DNA of 64,000 bases, taken from positions 1-64,000 of the forward strand of contig JAAAJB010000121.1 in NCBI GenBank assembly GCA_016098155.1, read 5' to 3'. Both the position numbers and the translations under genes were made by a program. Below are positions 23,901-37,453 of the stretch, piece by piece. Position 1 is the stretch's first letter. Every line of letters begins with the position of its first letter. Source of the stretch: Actinomortierella ambigua. Lineage: Eukaryota; Mortierellomycota; Mortierellomycetes; Mortierellales; Mortierellaceae. The notes under the pieces are model-generated. The model did no database searches, had not been told where the DNA came from, and saw only the letters and a program-made list of their open reading frames with translations.

Positions 23901-24358
23901 CAGGAGCAGCGGCAGGAGGAGCTTTGACACCGACTGGATTTAAACGACCGCGCCCCGCACGATCTGGCTCTTCTTCCTCGTCCTCATCGTCGGCAGTGGC
24001 GGCGGCGGCGACACTTCAACGAGCGTCGACCAACCCGACACACCTGTCATCGGCAGCAGTGTCTTCATCGCCTGCCCAGGTCCATAAGGCCAAGAAGAAA
24101 CAGCATCTCCTCTGGACGAAACTCGACGGTCATACCAAAGACGATCGTGTGGCGTCTGCCACCGCCGCCGTACCCACAGACCCACAGCGGAAGCAGGTGA
24201 CCTTTGCCTCGACGACGACACCGTCGACCTCTTCAAGATCCTCTTCTTCTTCTTCTTCTTCTCCTTCGCTCCATGAGGTCGAGACTAGCCATAAGCATGA
24301 GAGGGAGCGAAAATGGTTCCTCGAGCTCGATAATGATAGCTGGCGTGTCAACAGCTGA
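20917..24358 (+). CDS. Large Ser-rich disordered protein with proline run and Mtfr1-like core
   Basis: Four exons (20917-21186, 21290-21416, 21519-22432, 22553-24358) encode 1038 residues and the phases close. An N-terminal amphipathic stretch (SLLGSVWNLFKDVKDLAAREIDRF cut to LLGSVWNLFKDVKD) is followed by basic and Ser/Arg-rich linkers, then a short helical coil (KLNKLQEELAVIKAQLATLV, about 424-443). Ten prolines in a row (about 465-474) come next, then SMQDVLKEL.SSQHRLRKT (about 495-513). The remaining 500 residues are Ser/Ala/Thr low complexity with repeated LTPS/LTPTG blocks. The C-terminus (WFLELDNDSWRVNS) looks conserved. The order coil, polyproline, VLKEL and basic patch resembles animal mitochondrial fission regulators (MTFR1 family). 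That is a weak parallel, so no function is assigned. Polyproline tracts bind profilin or SH3/WW domains. Confidence 0.7.
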
Positions 24359-24770
24359 GATTTGAAGAGGACACCTCGACGAGAAGGGGGAGGAATTATA
24401 TAACCACCATCACCACTACCCACCCACCCACCCCCTTATGTTTTTGTATATACTATGACCTTTTTTTCCTTGAGTGTATAATAATACATTGATCATCTCT
24501 TTTTTTCATCACAGTATGTGGTTACATTGGTAAAACAGTGCGAGCATAGTGCTTGGAAGAGGAATGGCAGGATCAAGGTTATCCTTTTTTTTTCCCTTGG
24601 AAGTCATCTATGATTAGTAATTGCTGCCTGGACAGCAAAACAAGTGGCCAAGAAAGAAGAAGAATTGCAAGACACTCTATAATCAATAGCACAAAGGCAT
24701 GGATGGGAAACTTGTGTTGTGTTTACTAGATGTATATTTTTCGCGCGGGACGGAAGGGAAGGAGAGAGGT

Positions 24771-24801
<31 letters not shown>
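24359..24801. other. Convergent 3' region with (AG)n
   Basis: No gene is seen. There is a (CCCAC)n-like tract at 24417-24435, several T7-T9 runs, GTGTATAATAATACATTG near 24474 (possible polyadenylation region) and an (AG)n tract at about 24770-24799 just beyond the ARPC3 stop. Confidence 0.45.
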
Positions 24802-25994
24802 TTACAGAGACTTGTTCATAAACTTTCTCTTGTGGAAGCACATCCACCACTTGCCAGGCTTATCGTTCTCATAGATGCGATGAGGCAGACGGACGCCCAT
24901 CTCTTGTCGAAGCTGCGAGATATATTGGCGCAACAGATCAGCATCGGCCTTGTTGGCAGGCGCTGGGTAGAGGGCGTTCAAGGGGAACAAGGCGTCACCC
25001 GGGATGGCAAAGTTGGAAAGCGCCAGCGTTCCCAATGTCTTTTCTGCGTCCCGTAGACTTGGGTTCTTGGTCAGCTTGTTCAGACACTCAGTGATGTACA
25101 GGATCAGGTAGATCAACACCCGATCCGCGTCGCCCTTGATCTCAAAGTTGCGGAACAACACGTTAGCCCGGAACAGGTTGAGTGCTTCGTCGATGATATC
25201 CTCAGCATTGGGATCGGCTGTTATTGTAAAAATTTGTTGTGGTGGTGATGGTTGTCGCGGTGGAGGTGGTCGCGGGTAGTGGTGGTGGTGACACGGTACG
25301 TCCACAAACGACAAAAGGAAGAGAAAGAGAGCGCGAGCGAAAGGAGAGAAGGTAGGAAAGAGACATTGTCCCTGAAAGTCGTTAGCCTTTCCCTGTGAGA
25401 GAGATTATGGGTGCCTGAACGTTCATGTCCGGTAGGGTACAATAAACTGAATACGTGCCATTTGATGCTGGTCCACGGAACTTGGTCTTGATAGGCAGGA
25501 ATGACATGCCACCAATGGAGCGCAGGTCGGTTGCCTCATTGAATGCGGAGTGGTAGGCCTAGATACACCACAAGAGAAGTCGATCAGTTTGGCGTCTGTC
25601 TGACAAGTGTAGGGCACCCATTTTTGTTTCGAGGTGAACGACAGTCCCTTCTTCACCCTCGCCCCTTTCCTCCGAAAACCAGCAAAGAAAAAAAGAGACC
25701 CCTTTCTTCAAGTTCCCATCACGGAGACAAGCAGGCACTCTTTGGCGTCGCAAAGAAGCCTTGGCATTGCTTGGCATTGGACAAGGGGACAGTTGACTAC
25801 ATTGGGCTGTGCCATGTCGCCCAGAGTGTCAAGAAAAGGTCACGTCACAAAAGCCAGGTTGCCAGGAACACAGAGAGGAGAGGGGAGGAGAGAAGAGGAG
25901 AGGGGAGGATGACACACAAAGGCGGGTTGAAGACGGGAAGGGAAGGAGAGAATGATAGAGGGGAGTGAAGGGGAGGAGGGGCACTCACAGGCAT
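24802..25994 (-). CDS. ARPC3: Arp2/3 complex subunit 3 (ARPC3/p21)
   Basis: Exons 25994-25989 (only ATGCCT), 25558-25441 and 25217-24802 encode 179 residues, the family length. The conserved start MPAYHS, the FRGPA turn, then DPNAEDIIDEALNLFRAN, FRNFEIKGDADRVLIYLILY and the C-terminal WWMCFHKRKFMNKSL are all present. It is a structural subunit of the seven-part Arp2/3 complex that nucleates branched actin, as in cortical patches for endocytosis. The 6-base coding first exon and 430-base first intron are unusual, but the phase closes and MPAYHS is restored. The donor of exon 2 (GTACCC) is weak; without it the frame would run on through unlike sequence. Confidence 0.94.
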
Positions 25995-26791
25995 GGTGGA
26001 GGTCTGTAAGGATGGGGGGTATGTTGTAAAGCTGATGAACAGTCGCGTGGAGATGGGAGGGACGTTGAGGTTCGTTCATGCAACTGGTACCAGTCTCTGT
26101 CTCTGGTAGTCACGTGCATGTAAAGAATATTACGGTTTTATTGCCCCAATAACGCTCTTCTCTCGAGGTGTCAATAAAGATTTTCCTTTTTGGAGCAATC
26201 ACCGATTCGTCCTGATTTTTTTTTCTCTCTCTCTCTCTGCTGTCAGCGACCGAACATACAATTCAGTGCTGGCTGAACAAACTTCCCTTTTTTTTCTTTA
26301 CACTCTCACACACACATTTTGCACCCATCCCCTACTTCTTCCCCGCCACCTTTTAAACCCACTCACATACACTCGCTCCTTTTTATATATACAACACACC
26401 TATATCGAAGCAACTCGGTCCCTTCTCTCGCGTGCCTTCATCGCCTTCACCCTTGTTCTCCAAGAGCACCACACTTAAATTTTCCTTGTGCACACACAAA
26501 AAAAAAAGAAGCTGAGAAAGGCACAACTCTCTCTCTCTCTTTGTGTTGCTTCACTGTGTCTACCCACCCCAACCCAACCCTTTTGGCGCGTCGCTGAATC
26601 CAAGGTAGGCAGAACTCCCTCTCGACACCCTGCCTCCATGGCTGTCGCCTTGGCTGGCCCCCTCCTCCCTTGCAATGAATGAATGAATGGCACGAGATCA
26701 CTCTGACCTGCTGCAGCCATGTCTGATTCCTGCATACCATATACCAAACAACATTGTGCTCAGTATTTTGTCTGACCAAACTGGCGCATCG

Positions 26792-26833
<42 letters not shown>

Positions 26834-27202
26834 ATCAAAGTGTCGTTGTGGTGCTCGCTACGTTACGACTCTTCTCAAGCTGCATGTTGCGCATCGCATT
26901 GACAATCAAACCTCGATTGCAATATTTTTTTTTCTTCTTTTGCTCTGTCTGCCCACGTTTCTAGATATATTTTGGCGCTCGGAGGCAACTCGTTCTGTCG
27001 CTTTCGAACGCTCATTCAACGCCCCCCACCCCCACCACCACCACCACCACCACCAACAACAAAACACATTCTCTACCTAAACAGCCTTATCCATTTGCTC
27101 CAGCTCCTCCTACGTTGCGAGTGGAATTACGATTCCTTTCTCCCTGTCCATCACTTCCTCTAGTCCATACACACACACACCAATCTGTCGCCACACCTCC
27201 CC
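25995..27202. promoter_or_regulatory. Divergent promoter region, ARPC3 / PAH-repeat protein
   Basis: This 1.2-kb region contains CT-rich tracts (26222-26240, 26528-26543), a (TG)n microsatellite at 26801-26827 and a (CCA)n tract at about 27021-27053. A CT/CA-rich leader precedes the plus-strand start. No coding evidence. Confidence 0.5.
26801..26827. repeat. (TG)n microsatellite
   Basis: About 13 TG units follow ATATATA. Alternating purine-pyrimidine DNA of this kind can adopt Z-form. It lies in the promoter of the PAH-repeat gene. Confidence 0.9.
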
Positions 27203-29478
27203 ATGCTTTCTCACCGGGAACAGAGCTCGCAAGACGGCCCTGAATCGTCGGCTGCCTTTGCGCATTCCCTGGCCGTGGCTCCCATCGACCCGGCCAACAC
27301 AATCTCCAACATCAGCATTGCTCTTGGCAACGCCTTTGGCTCCGATGGCACCGTTCCCCCCGTCGACACAGCAATGGATATCGACAAGGATGTCCTCACA
27401 GGAGACGCAGGCAACCAACGACAGCCCGAGAATCGTATGGCTCTTGCCGAACTCCTCGTCTCCCTTGCCAGCTCTCGCCAAACGTAAGTCTCCTATTTTG
27501 ATAGACTCAGCTTGGACAACCACATCGATGATCAACATGCCTTACCCTATCACCACAATTCCCCCCGCGCTAGCCCAAAGAAAGAAAAAATCGGTCTTTT
27601 TTCTTCTCTCCTCACCTATCATGAGCCCTCAGGGTCTTTCGATGCTAGCCACGATGTCTCACCAACTCAATTGCTTCCCCCCCCCCCACCTTCCTTTGTC
27701 TCCACCCTTTCTGTCCTATAGCGAGCCTACACAAAACGGACAAGCGCACGCCGAAGTGCCTACGGTGTCCGAGCCAGCACCTCCTCAACTCTCATCGGCA
27801 ACAGCAGCGGCGGCGGCGGCAGCGGCAGCAGCAGCCGTCGCCACTCCGGAGGTGTCGGAGCAGTCGCCTCTTTTCCGTGTCGCTGTGGATTATGTCGCGT
27901 CAGTCAAGAAGGCGTACGAGAACAACCCAAAGATCTTTGAAGAGTTTCTAGATGCCATGAGCAAGTACCACAATCAAGCGTACGTTCACCAGTCTCTTTA
28001 CTTTTTTTTTTGTAATGATTTGTTTTGTTCATTGGATATTCACGCATTGGATATTCACTCGTCGATACAAGTTTGAAGCTGCATGCGTTTTGCATAAGGG
28101 AATGGATTGTTTCTTGTTCAAATACTTACAGCTCTACTCATTCAATGTTAACGTTTACAGCCTCGCAATAGAGCATCTCGTCCGGACAGTGATGAATCTC
28201 TTCCAGGACCAGCCAGAGCTTCTTTTGGGATTCAAGGACTTCTTGCCCGAGGCTCAAGGCCTCATGAACCAATTGGTGCCGGTGCGTGCAATTACTGTTG
28301 GCTTGTTGAACCAGTTTATGCTCTTTGAACATTTTATTTATTTTGTCTTTTATTTTCATGCCTCCTCTCACTTCCTACAGCCGGCAATGTACTCTGATTA
28401 CAAGCCTAAGCCAGCCATTGAACCGCAAACACGGCTTTCAACCGTTTCGACTCCATCACTTGTGCCGACAGGTACGAAAGAAACGTCCATTGCTGCTATT
28501 TCCCCTCTTTTAATCGTCGTCTGTGAAACAAAAAACTCACCCTTCACATCTTTCTCTTTTCTACAATAGTTGGCGCGGAGCACAGCGAGTCGCACACTGC
28601 CGTGAACTCTAGCCCCATGGGAGCAGCAGATTTCTTGAACCTGGTCAAGGAGCGTTCACAAAAGGAGCCAGACATGTACCAGCACTTTATCTCATTCCTG
28701 CGGAGATTCCAACAGGACCATTCATACTCAAAAGTATGATTTCTAGCGGCGATGTGGCTTTACTTTGTGTTGGGATGTTGAGCTGGATGTGTAACGTTTC
28801 TAAACTTTCTTATTGGATTTTTTTTTTCGTGTTTTAGCTGTATTTCTACGTCTCGATCGTCTTGCGGTATCACCCACACCTGCTTCAACGGTTCCATAAC
28901 TTTTTGCCTCAAGTGCGAACAGGTGTCGAAGTAAAGGATCCTCGCGAGATTTCCAAGGCACCACCAGAGGAACTTGTTGTCTCGCCTGACTTTATCGAAG
29001 CCAAGGACTTTGTACAGACGGTCAAAGTAAGCATAACGGTGTTCTTGATCCTTTTTTTGCAATCATTGGACTCTGATCATCGTCCTTTGTGCTAACCAAA
29101 TCAAAAAAAAAAATGCTGTTTTCTGTATCGTACGCTAATCACTGCACAATTTGCATTTGAATTGCTTTTGTTCACTGGAACAAACATCAACGTACTTAGT
29201 ACCATGCCAAGCACGACATGTCGATGTATGACCGTTTCATTTTCGCACTGGAGAAGTATCAGCAGGCAGGATGGACGATTGATCAGGTATATAAAACGCG
29301 ACAGCAGAATACTCAGAAAGAGAACCATGCCCTATTCCACCATTGCTGGCCAAAGCTAACGCATGTATGTTGTCCCAACATGTAGGTCTACTCTGAAGTA
29401 TCATTAATCTTCTGGAATCACCCGGACGCCCTTCAGGACTTTAAGCACTTTATCACGACGGTACCTCAACAACCATAA
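27203..29478 (+). CDS. Sin3-like protein with three PAH repeats only
   Basis: Eight exons (27203-27483, 27722-27979, 28161-28281, 28381-28471, 28570-28733, 28838-29026, 29200-29286, 29386-29478) encode 427 residues with all phases consistent. After an acidic N-terminus and an 11-Ala run come three four-helix paired amphipathic helix repeats. PAH1 is at about 146-215 (SVKKAYENNPKIFEEFLDAM...DQPELLLGFKDFLP). PAH2 is at about 265-330 (LNLVKERSQKEPDMYQHFI...YHPHLLQRFHNFLPQ). PAH3 is at about 352-422 (KYHAKHDMSMYDRFIFALE...NHPDALQDFKHFI). PAH repeats in Sin3 corepressors bind transcription factor helices. The protein stops right after PAH3, so the HDAC-interacting domain and Sin3 C-terminal region are missing and no downstream exon was found. 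It may act as an adaptor or natural competitor of full Sin3. Confidence 0.88.
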
Positions 29479-30338
29479 TTGCATGGACGGCGTGAGGAGC
29501 TGTCCCCCTACCTACCTACCTACCTTACCTACCTACCTACCTACTACCACCACCATCCTAGAAAAAAAAAGTGCACAAAAAACGATATCTTTCCAGGGTA
29601 GCATGGATCATCATTCACTTGTCATCTTTCTTTCAACCTATCTTTGAACCTATGGCCGCCAGTTTACTTTCCTTCTCTGTTTCCCCACGGCACGGCGGGC
29701 CACTAGGAAAGGAGCGATGTTCTATCCACCTCACTCCTCCTTTTTTGGTCATTGTACAGAAACTCCTTTGATAGGGCCTGTCGAGAACCCTCTATTCCAG
29801 TCGCCAAATCCCCTCTTTTTTTTTCCTTTCGTTCTCTTTTTTTTTTTCTCTCGTTGTCTATCCTTTTCATCTTCTCCATGACCCGTCTACAGCGCCCCTC
29901 CCCCCCCCACCCTTTTTGCATTTCCACTCACCCCTACCTCCTTTCGTTGGCTTTCCTCCAGCCCATTCTCCTTAAACGTTGTCGAGAAACCCTATCCTTT
30001 CCTTCCACTCTCGACCCTCTCGCCTTGTAATTCACCAACCATCCCCCTCTTTGACTTTTATGCAGAATTTGCGTGGAGCGCGTAAATCACAAAACATCTC
30101 ATCCACAGAAGAGAATAAAACACGAAATCCGAGAAAAAAAAATACATCCTACTATTTTACACGATCGCGACCTTGACAAGCGGGGTATGAACAATGCTAA
30201 AAAAAATATGCCAATGTATGTTTTTTTTTTCAGGCTCGCGGAAAAAATTCTAGTAAAGATATTGTAGGAAAAAAAAGCAGATCAGTCTCACAGAATCATC
30301 CCAGCCCAACGCTTCCTCTCCTCCTCCTCCTCATCCCC
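29479..30338. other. Convergent 3' region with (CTAC)n repeat
   Basis: There is no gene. A (CTAC)n microsatellite at about 29508-29547 lies 30 bases after the stop. Long T-rich and C-rich runs at 29810-29910 and A-rich runs at 30130-30280 are consistent with 3' untranslated sequence of both neighbours. Confidence 0.5.
29508..29547. repeat. (CTAC)n tetranucleotide microsatellite
   Basis: About nine CTAC units with one interruption (CCTTACC) in the 3' flank of the PAH-repeat gene. Confidence 0.85.
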
Positions 30339-33300
30339 TCAAGGTCCTTTCTTCTTACGTTCTTCTGGTTGTCGATAGCCTTCCGTATGCGATGCCGCGA
30401 CCCACTCCGTGGTGACAATGTGCGGTACTCGCTTGACACCCTTGCGAGACGAGTTCCACCAAGCCAAGGCATCCAGATAGTCTGGGTGGAAGACAAAGTG
30501 TGAGATGGGGCACCGCTGCTCCCTCTTCTTCCTCTTCTCCCTCAATACCTTCTCTTTCTCTTCCTTGACCTCTTCTTCTTCATCTTCCTTATCGCTACCA
30601 TGACTGTCGCTGTCGTTGTCGTCGTTATCGTCGTTATCATCATCGTCATCGTCTCCCCAGCGCCGGTTGTGCATGGTCAATTCTTGCATGATCAGATGCC
30701 GCTCCGCCAACGTGCCGGAGCCATCCCCGGTGACGGTCATGACCCAAGCGCCATGGTATTCAAGGACCGTCTTGATCAGATCCAGTCGTTGCCGAATATC
30801 TTCGTACTGGACCATCGTTTGCACCACGATCGCAAGCTCTGTCTCTGCTCTTTCAGCAGCAAGAGTTCCATCATCCGCCTCGTCCTGTTCGTCACTGCTT
30901 TCTTCTTCTTCTTTTTCTCCCTCCCTAGTCCTCTTCTTCCGACCTCTAGAGCGCAATCTTGTGGCCTCGAACGCCGACGGGATTACTTGTTGATCATGCT
31001 GCCAAAGGTCCAGCACGAGCGGTAATGAATCCTTGACGGCCATCCTGGTCAACTCCTCCTCCCGTTTGTCTCCTCCTCCACCACCACCTTCCCCCTCGTC
31101 TTGCTGTTGTTGCTGTCGTCCAAGGAACGACGGTCGATGTGCCAACCGGCTCAAAAAGTACGCCATCGGCCAAGGCGGGTAGACCACTACGACCTTCATC
31201 CCGCTAAACATGCCTAGGACCCGCTGATCGTCCCGCTCATGCGCCTCCTCCTCGTCCTCAAACAAGCCATACCGCCGGCCCAAGCTCTCCGCGATCCGTA
31301 GCGCGCGCTCCCACTCGTCACGGCGTCGCTGTTCTTCGTGCTCCTGGTCTTCGTCAACTGCTACTGCTGCTGCTGCATCAACCCCTTCTTCGCCTTCTCC
31401 TCCGCCTCTCTTTTTTTCTCCGTCTTCATATACTTGCTCTCCCTCCTCCCCCTCCTGCTCCTGTTCCTTCACCTCCTCCCCTGCTTCTTGCTTGACCCTC
31501 TTCCATGGTCGCCTTCCGCCAGACATGACGGAGGATGATGCGACCTGGCCTGTACGAGGCTCGGTCTTGATGGGCCCTTGGCCAACACCAGGCTCGGATT
31601 TGATGAACCTCATGTGCCGCCGCTGGAGGACTTTGCTTCGATTTGGCATCTTGTCCAAAATCTGTCGAGTACGAGAGAGAGTGAGAGAGTGGAGGATGAG
31701 GAGGGGGGGTGGATTTCGGGTTTTAGACGTGAGCGAAAGAAAGAAAAGAAAAAAGTGGATAGACGACCACCAACATGTTACAAACCAGTTGAGATGGAAG
31801 CAATTAAGACTCACCTCTTGGAGGGCATCGAGAGTAAGAGGCTCCGTGTACGAGTCTTCAAATGGATCCATGCTCTCCCGGAACTTGGCCTTTGTTGCCT
31901 CGGTTGTGAAAAGCATGTATCTAATAGATGTTTTAAAGAAACGGGGGTGAAAAAAAAGAATACTCGTTAGTCGCCTTCTAAAGTACAATAAACCATCATC
32001 ATCATGAGATTGACAAAAAAACACACTCTTCGAACGTACTTTGGAGCAAGTGAAAGGACCCGTTTCTCCCTGATACAATCCTGCACCCAGCTCGGCAACA
32101 GGATATCTCCACACGTCTTCAACCCCTCCAACGCATTCTCAGGTCCCTCCGCTCCCGCAATGAGCACATTCGCATGCCGCGGCGACTGCGAGTACGCGCC
32201 TCCGTAGCGCTTGATCTCCGTCTCGAGGTCCTGCTTCGACCCATGCCATGCATCCCCCCGCAGCACAAAGAACATCAACCCGTGGAACAGGTCGTCTACC
32301 CGCTGCACTTTGCTCGTGTCCGTCCCAACACGCGACGGCAAAAAATACGGCTGTGTCGTCTTGCGCACCCCGGACGGTCGTGTCCGTCCTTGTCGCGATC
32401 CTCCTGTACCTCCCAGGCCGCCACTGGCAGCAGCAATACCGCCTGCCGCCAACGCGCTCTGCTTCCGGGCATTGTTCCAGAGCTTGCCACCCATGGTCCG
32501 GCGCAGCTGGAAGAGCTGACTCTTGGTCATACAGGACATGTAATCCTTATCCGGTCGGAACCGCTCGAACCTCGGGAACCGCAACGTGTACTCGGCCTCG
32601 TACGAGTCGGAGATCACAATCTCCGAGGCCTTGATCTGCACAACCCTGGACTTGCGTGGGTCAATGATGTAATCCGGACAGACCTTGGCAATCGATTTCC
32701 ACTTGACCCAAGGGAACTGCGTCTGGTGGTTCCGCACCGTGTTCTCGAGCCCGTGGTCTCGAAACAACGTGTTGAGCTCGTCAATGATCCCATACGACGT
32801 CCCCGACCCAAACCGACAAAAACTCAGAAACTGCGGGTTGCCGTCTGCATCCGGCTGGACTGTATCATCGCGGATCGCACACAGAAACGTCGCCAACACG
32901 CCGTTGCCACGTGCTCCCGCGCCGTACTTGGCGCCGATGATGATCAGATCGAGCTCCTCCGCCATATTGTCCACATACTCTGGCTTCACTTTAATCCAAT
33001 CCTTGTTTCGGCCGTTGCACAGGTACCGCGACTGAGGGTTCTTCAGGATCACGCCTTCTTCGCGCCCCAGGACCGCTTCATCGATCGCATCAATCACATC
33101 CTGCTCGCGTGACCCCACGCGGTGCGTCAACACCTCCAGTCGCCCGCGTTCGGGCTTTGGAATCAGCCGATCAAACATGTCCCACCGCAACTGCAACTGC
33201 TGGTCCAGGATCGACACCCCGTTCATGTACAGGATATCAAACACGACCAGACAGGGTCGTGTCTTGTTCGCATCCCCCGAATGGTCCCCTCCAGCCGTCT

Positions 33301-35172
33301 TGACCGTCCCAAAGGGCAAGATCGTATCCGTCGCAGGATCGTACTCGACCATCTCGCCATCCAGGATCAACGACGTCGCGAGCGGGTTGATCAGCGGGTG
33401 CAAATATGGAGTCAGCGATCCTTCTTGAGGGTGCGCCCCGTACAGATGCGTGTACTCGTTTCCCTTGCGCGACCAGTACCGGTACTGATCCCCTTCCTTG
33501 TGCAGCTGCACCCGCTCGCCGTCAAGCTTGGTCTCGATCCAAAACTCGCGTCCACCCATGCATTCGATCACCTCCTTGAAATTGTTGACGCGCTTGGACA
33601 GCATGGGTTTGAAGGGTTGATTCAGACGGATGTCCTAAATGTTTCATGCGAAAATAGAATAGAGAGAGAAATGTAGAAGATGGTGTGAGAGTTTTTTTTT
33701 TGGATAGAAGAAATGGAATGAATCGAATCAAGATTGGGACACAGAGAGCCATACCGAGGTGGTGAGCCGAATATTTTCATCCGCACAGTCGTCGACGGTT
33801 TTCTTCAGGTTGCTGCACACATTATAGTAATCCAAGGCATCCGGATGATAAATGGGGAACACAGTGTTCTCGGAAACTCCTATCCTAAGATCTTTTACGT
33901 GAAGAAATTTTAGCCCTAAAGGTGGTTAGTCCTTCAAGTTTCCAACCTCACGGAAGGATGATAGGGAAGGGAGCACAATGGCACAAACACAGGGAAAAAG
34001 GTCTACCACAAGGTACTACATACCCTTGAGAATCATCCGAATGACCCATTTGTTCTCGAGGGCGGTATAGTGCTTCACGAGCGTTTGGAAGATCCTCTTT
34101 CGAGTTGGGATATCCCGATTGCTATGAGATGCAGAATGAATGAAATGCCAGCAGATATTCAGCAAAATGTCTTTAGTTGCTGTCGCACCTACACCCATTG
34201 TTCACCCCCCTTTCAGTTTGGTATTCGTGGATGCCCGCGTACCTGGCTGCAAGCTCGCTCAAGAGACTATTCACCTCGCTGATGGTGTGTACCTCTGGCA
34301 CTTCGCCTGGGGCGTACTTGCTAATCACATCCCATGCCACCAAACTGAAGTCTCCTGCCAGTTCCTATTGATCAGTGATGCGAAAAAAAGAGGGTAAATA
34401 TCAATCACTGGTGAGTCCATGAGTGACCACTAATGGAGAAAATGTACCGAAGCCATCAGATGAAACGAAAGAACTCACATCGGCCTGACCATCATGCTTC
34501 TTCTTCCATCGCTCAAGTTTGAGGGCGTTGAACGAGGTATGTGGAAGCCCGAGAGCTTCGATGTATGCGGCTCCAAGCTTTTGTTCCTTCAAACTATAGT
34601 TTCCGCGTTGTCTGTCCAGCTATACGTTGGAAGGTCATAGTGGCGAAAAAGAGGAGAGATAGGGGGGGTGGAGTAAATGGTCTGAAAATGATCGATACCG
34701 TGCCCTGCAGCCAGCTGCCACATTACAATCCTACAACAGCTTACCTGTGGAAGGAGCAACCGGATCACAGGATATAGGCTCGTCTTACCATCTGCTCGCC
34801 ATGCCTGTTTTCCACCATCACCCCCAAAGACAACGTGATACGAATCAGTATGGTTCAAAGCTCTTTCAAGAAAAAGAAGTGAGTCAGCCCATACACAGTG
34901 AAACAACATACCTTGAAGAACTCGCCAAGTTGCTGTCCCTTATTGATATTTTTGCGCTTCTTGTCAAGTGACTCGAGAAGTAGACAAAACTTGTAAAATT
35001 GGCGCGTGGGCAACTGGGGGTCGTCTGGTATGTTTTCGTCGCCACCAGAAGTGGTAGTCGTAGTGGCGATGGTTGGGTTCCGTGCGTCCTGCATACTGCT
35101 CGCGCCACCTCTCTCCGCTGTGGTCGACATGACCTCATGTCTAGCACTCGATGAAGAGCTCGCCATGACCAT
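30339..35172 (-). CDS. LIG4: DNA ligase IV (non-homologous end joining), enlarged
   Basis: Nine exons (35172-34912, 34804-34745, 34619-34479, 34364-34243, 34121-34024, 33915-33755, 33634-32040, 31920-31815, 31661-30339) encode about 1288 residues; every phase closes. The N-terminal DNA-binding domain includes SLYPVIRLLLPQLDRQRG and ENKWVIRMILKG. The adenylation domain holds the AMP-accepting lysine in KLDGER (K317), with EEGVILKNP and WIKVKPEY motifs, then the OB fold. BRCT1 is at about 723-811. The XRCC4-binding linker (FEDSYTEPLTLDALQEILDKM) follows. BRCT2 lies at the C-terminus, with ISHFVFHPDYLDALAWW and PHIVTTEWV near the end. It seals double-strand breaks in the nucleus with an XRCC4/Lif1 partner. 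It is 350-400 residues longer than human or yeast enzymes because of acidic and Gln-rich inserts after the linker and inside BRCT2. Confidence 0.95.
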
Positions 35173-36676
<1,504 letters not shown>

Positions 36677-36842
36677 ATCAACATTTTTTTTTTTACACAT
36701 TCACACGCGCGCGCAAAAAAAGAGAAAGAAGAATGCGAGAGATATTTTGGTAAACCCTTTATTCTCTCTTTTTTTTCATTATTGATACAATTGACAAAGA
36801 AGGGAGACAAAGAGATGGTTTATATTATATACAGAGAGATTT

Positions 36843-37453
36843 TTAGAAGCGAGTCTCAAGAGCAACGTGCGGCCTATCGTGTTCCAGGATCTCGTGGACA
36901 ACATTGACCTTGTCCTCCATGGTCTGTGCCTTGTCTGTCCGGGTACCGATGCGAACGCTGGTCGAGACGCGTGGACAGCCCATGGCGTGGACGGCCTCGT
37001 GGCATTGCTTCATGACCAGGCAGACGGCGTCCCAGTCGCCTTCGACGTTCTACAGAAAAGAAGATGGGGGAAAAAAGAGGAGAGGGCCGTGCCGTGAGAA
37101 TCCCTTTCGTCGCCTAAATTCAATTTCATCCTGCCCAGCTGTTCCTTTTCCTATATGGTGCTTACAGTGCCATAGGCGTGCATGGTGTACTTGAGACCTA
37201 TTTCATACAAGCACAGAGATATGGACAATGCCATCGAGTCAATCGACCTGTTTTTTTTTCGCCAGCGAATCGCAGAGATCCAAGAGACAGAACCAAAGAA
37301 AAAAAAAAGAAAAAGGTAAATAGAGGGTGGTGGCGGCAGTGCGTATGTAGGCTTACCACTCTTCTGAAGGACGCGTTGGCACTCGGCAACGTAGGCACTG
37401 ACGGAAGCAGTGACACCGATGGGAATGACGCAGAAATCGGCAATGCAATGCAT
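36843..37453 (-). CDS. ECM15: ECM15/MTH1187-type thiamine-binding protein
   Basis: Three exons (37453-37357, 37197-37166, 37049-36843) encode 111 residues. The small ferredoxin-like fold of the UPF0045/Thiamine_BP family is recognisable: MHCIADFCVIPIG (strand 1), VSAYVAECQRVLQKSGLKYTMHAYGT, the NVEGDWDAV turn and RVSTSVRIGTRTDKAQTMEDKV. Relatives in yeast (Ecm15) and archaea form tetramers that bind thiamine-like ligands; the cellular role is not settled. The middle exon is only 32 bases. The stop lies 166 bases from the convergent PUP2 stop. Confidence 0.9.

Noticed and set aside
31578..31970. 130-codon plus-strand frame in the LIG4 intron/exon area
   Set aside because: Antisense shadow across two LIG4 exons and the intron between them.
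32174..33112. 312-codon open frame antisense to DNA ligase IV
   Set aside because: Mirror of the conserved LIG4 coding exon; GC-biased third positions keep the antisense frame open.
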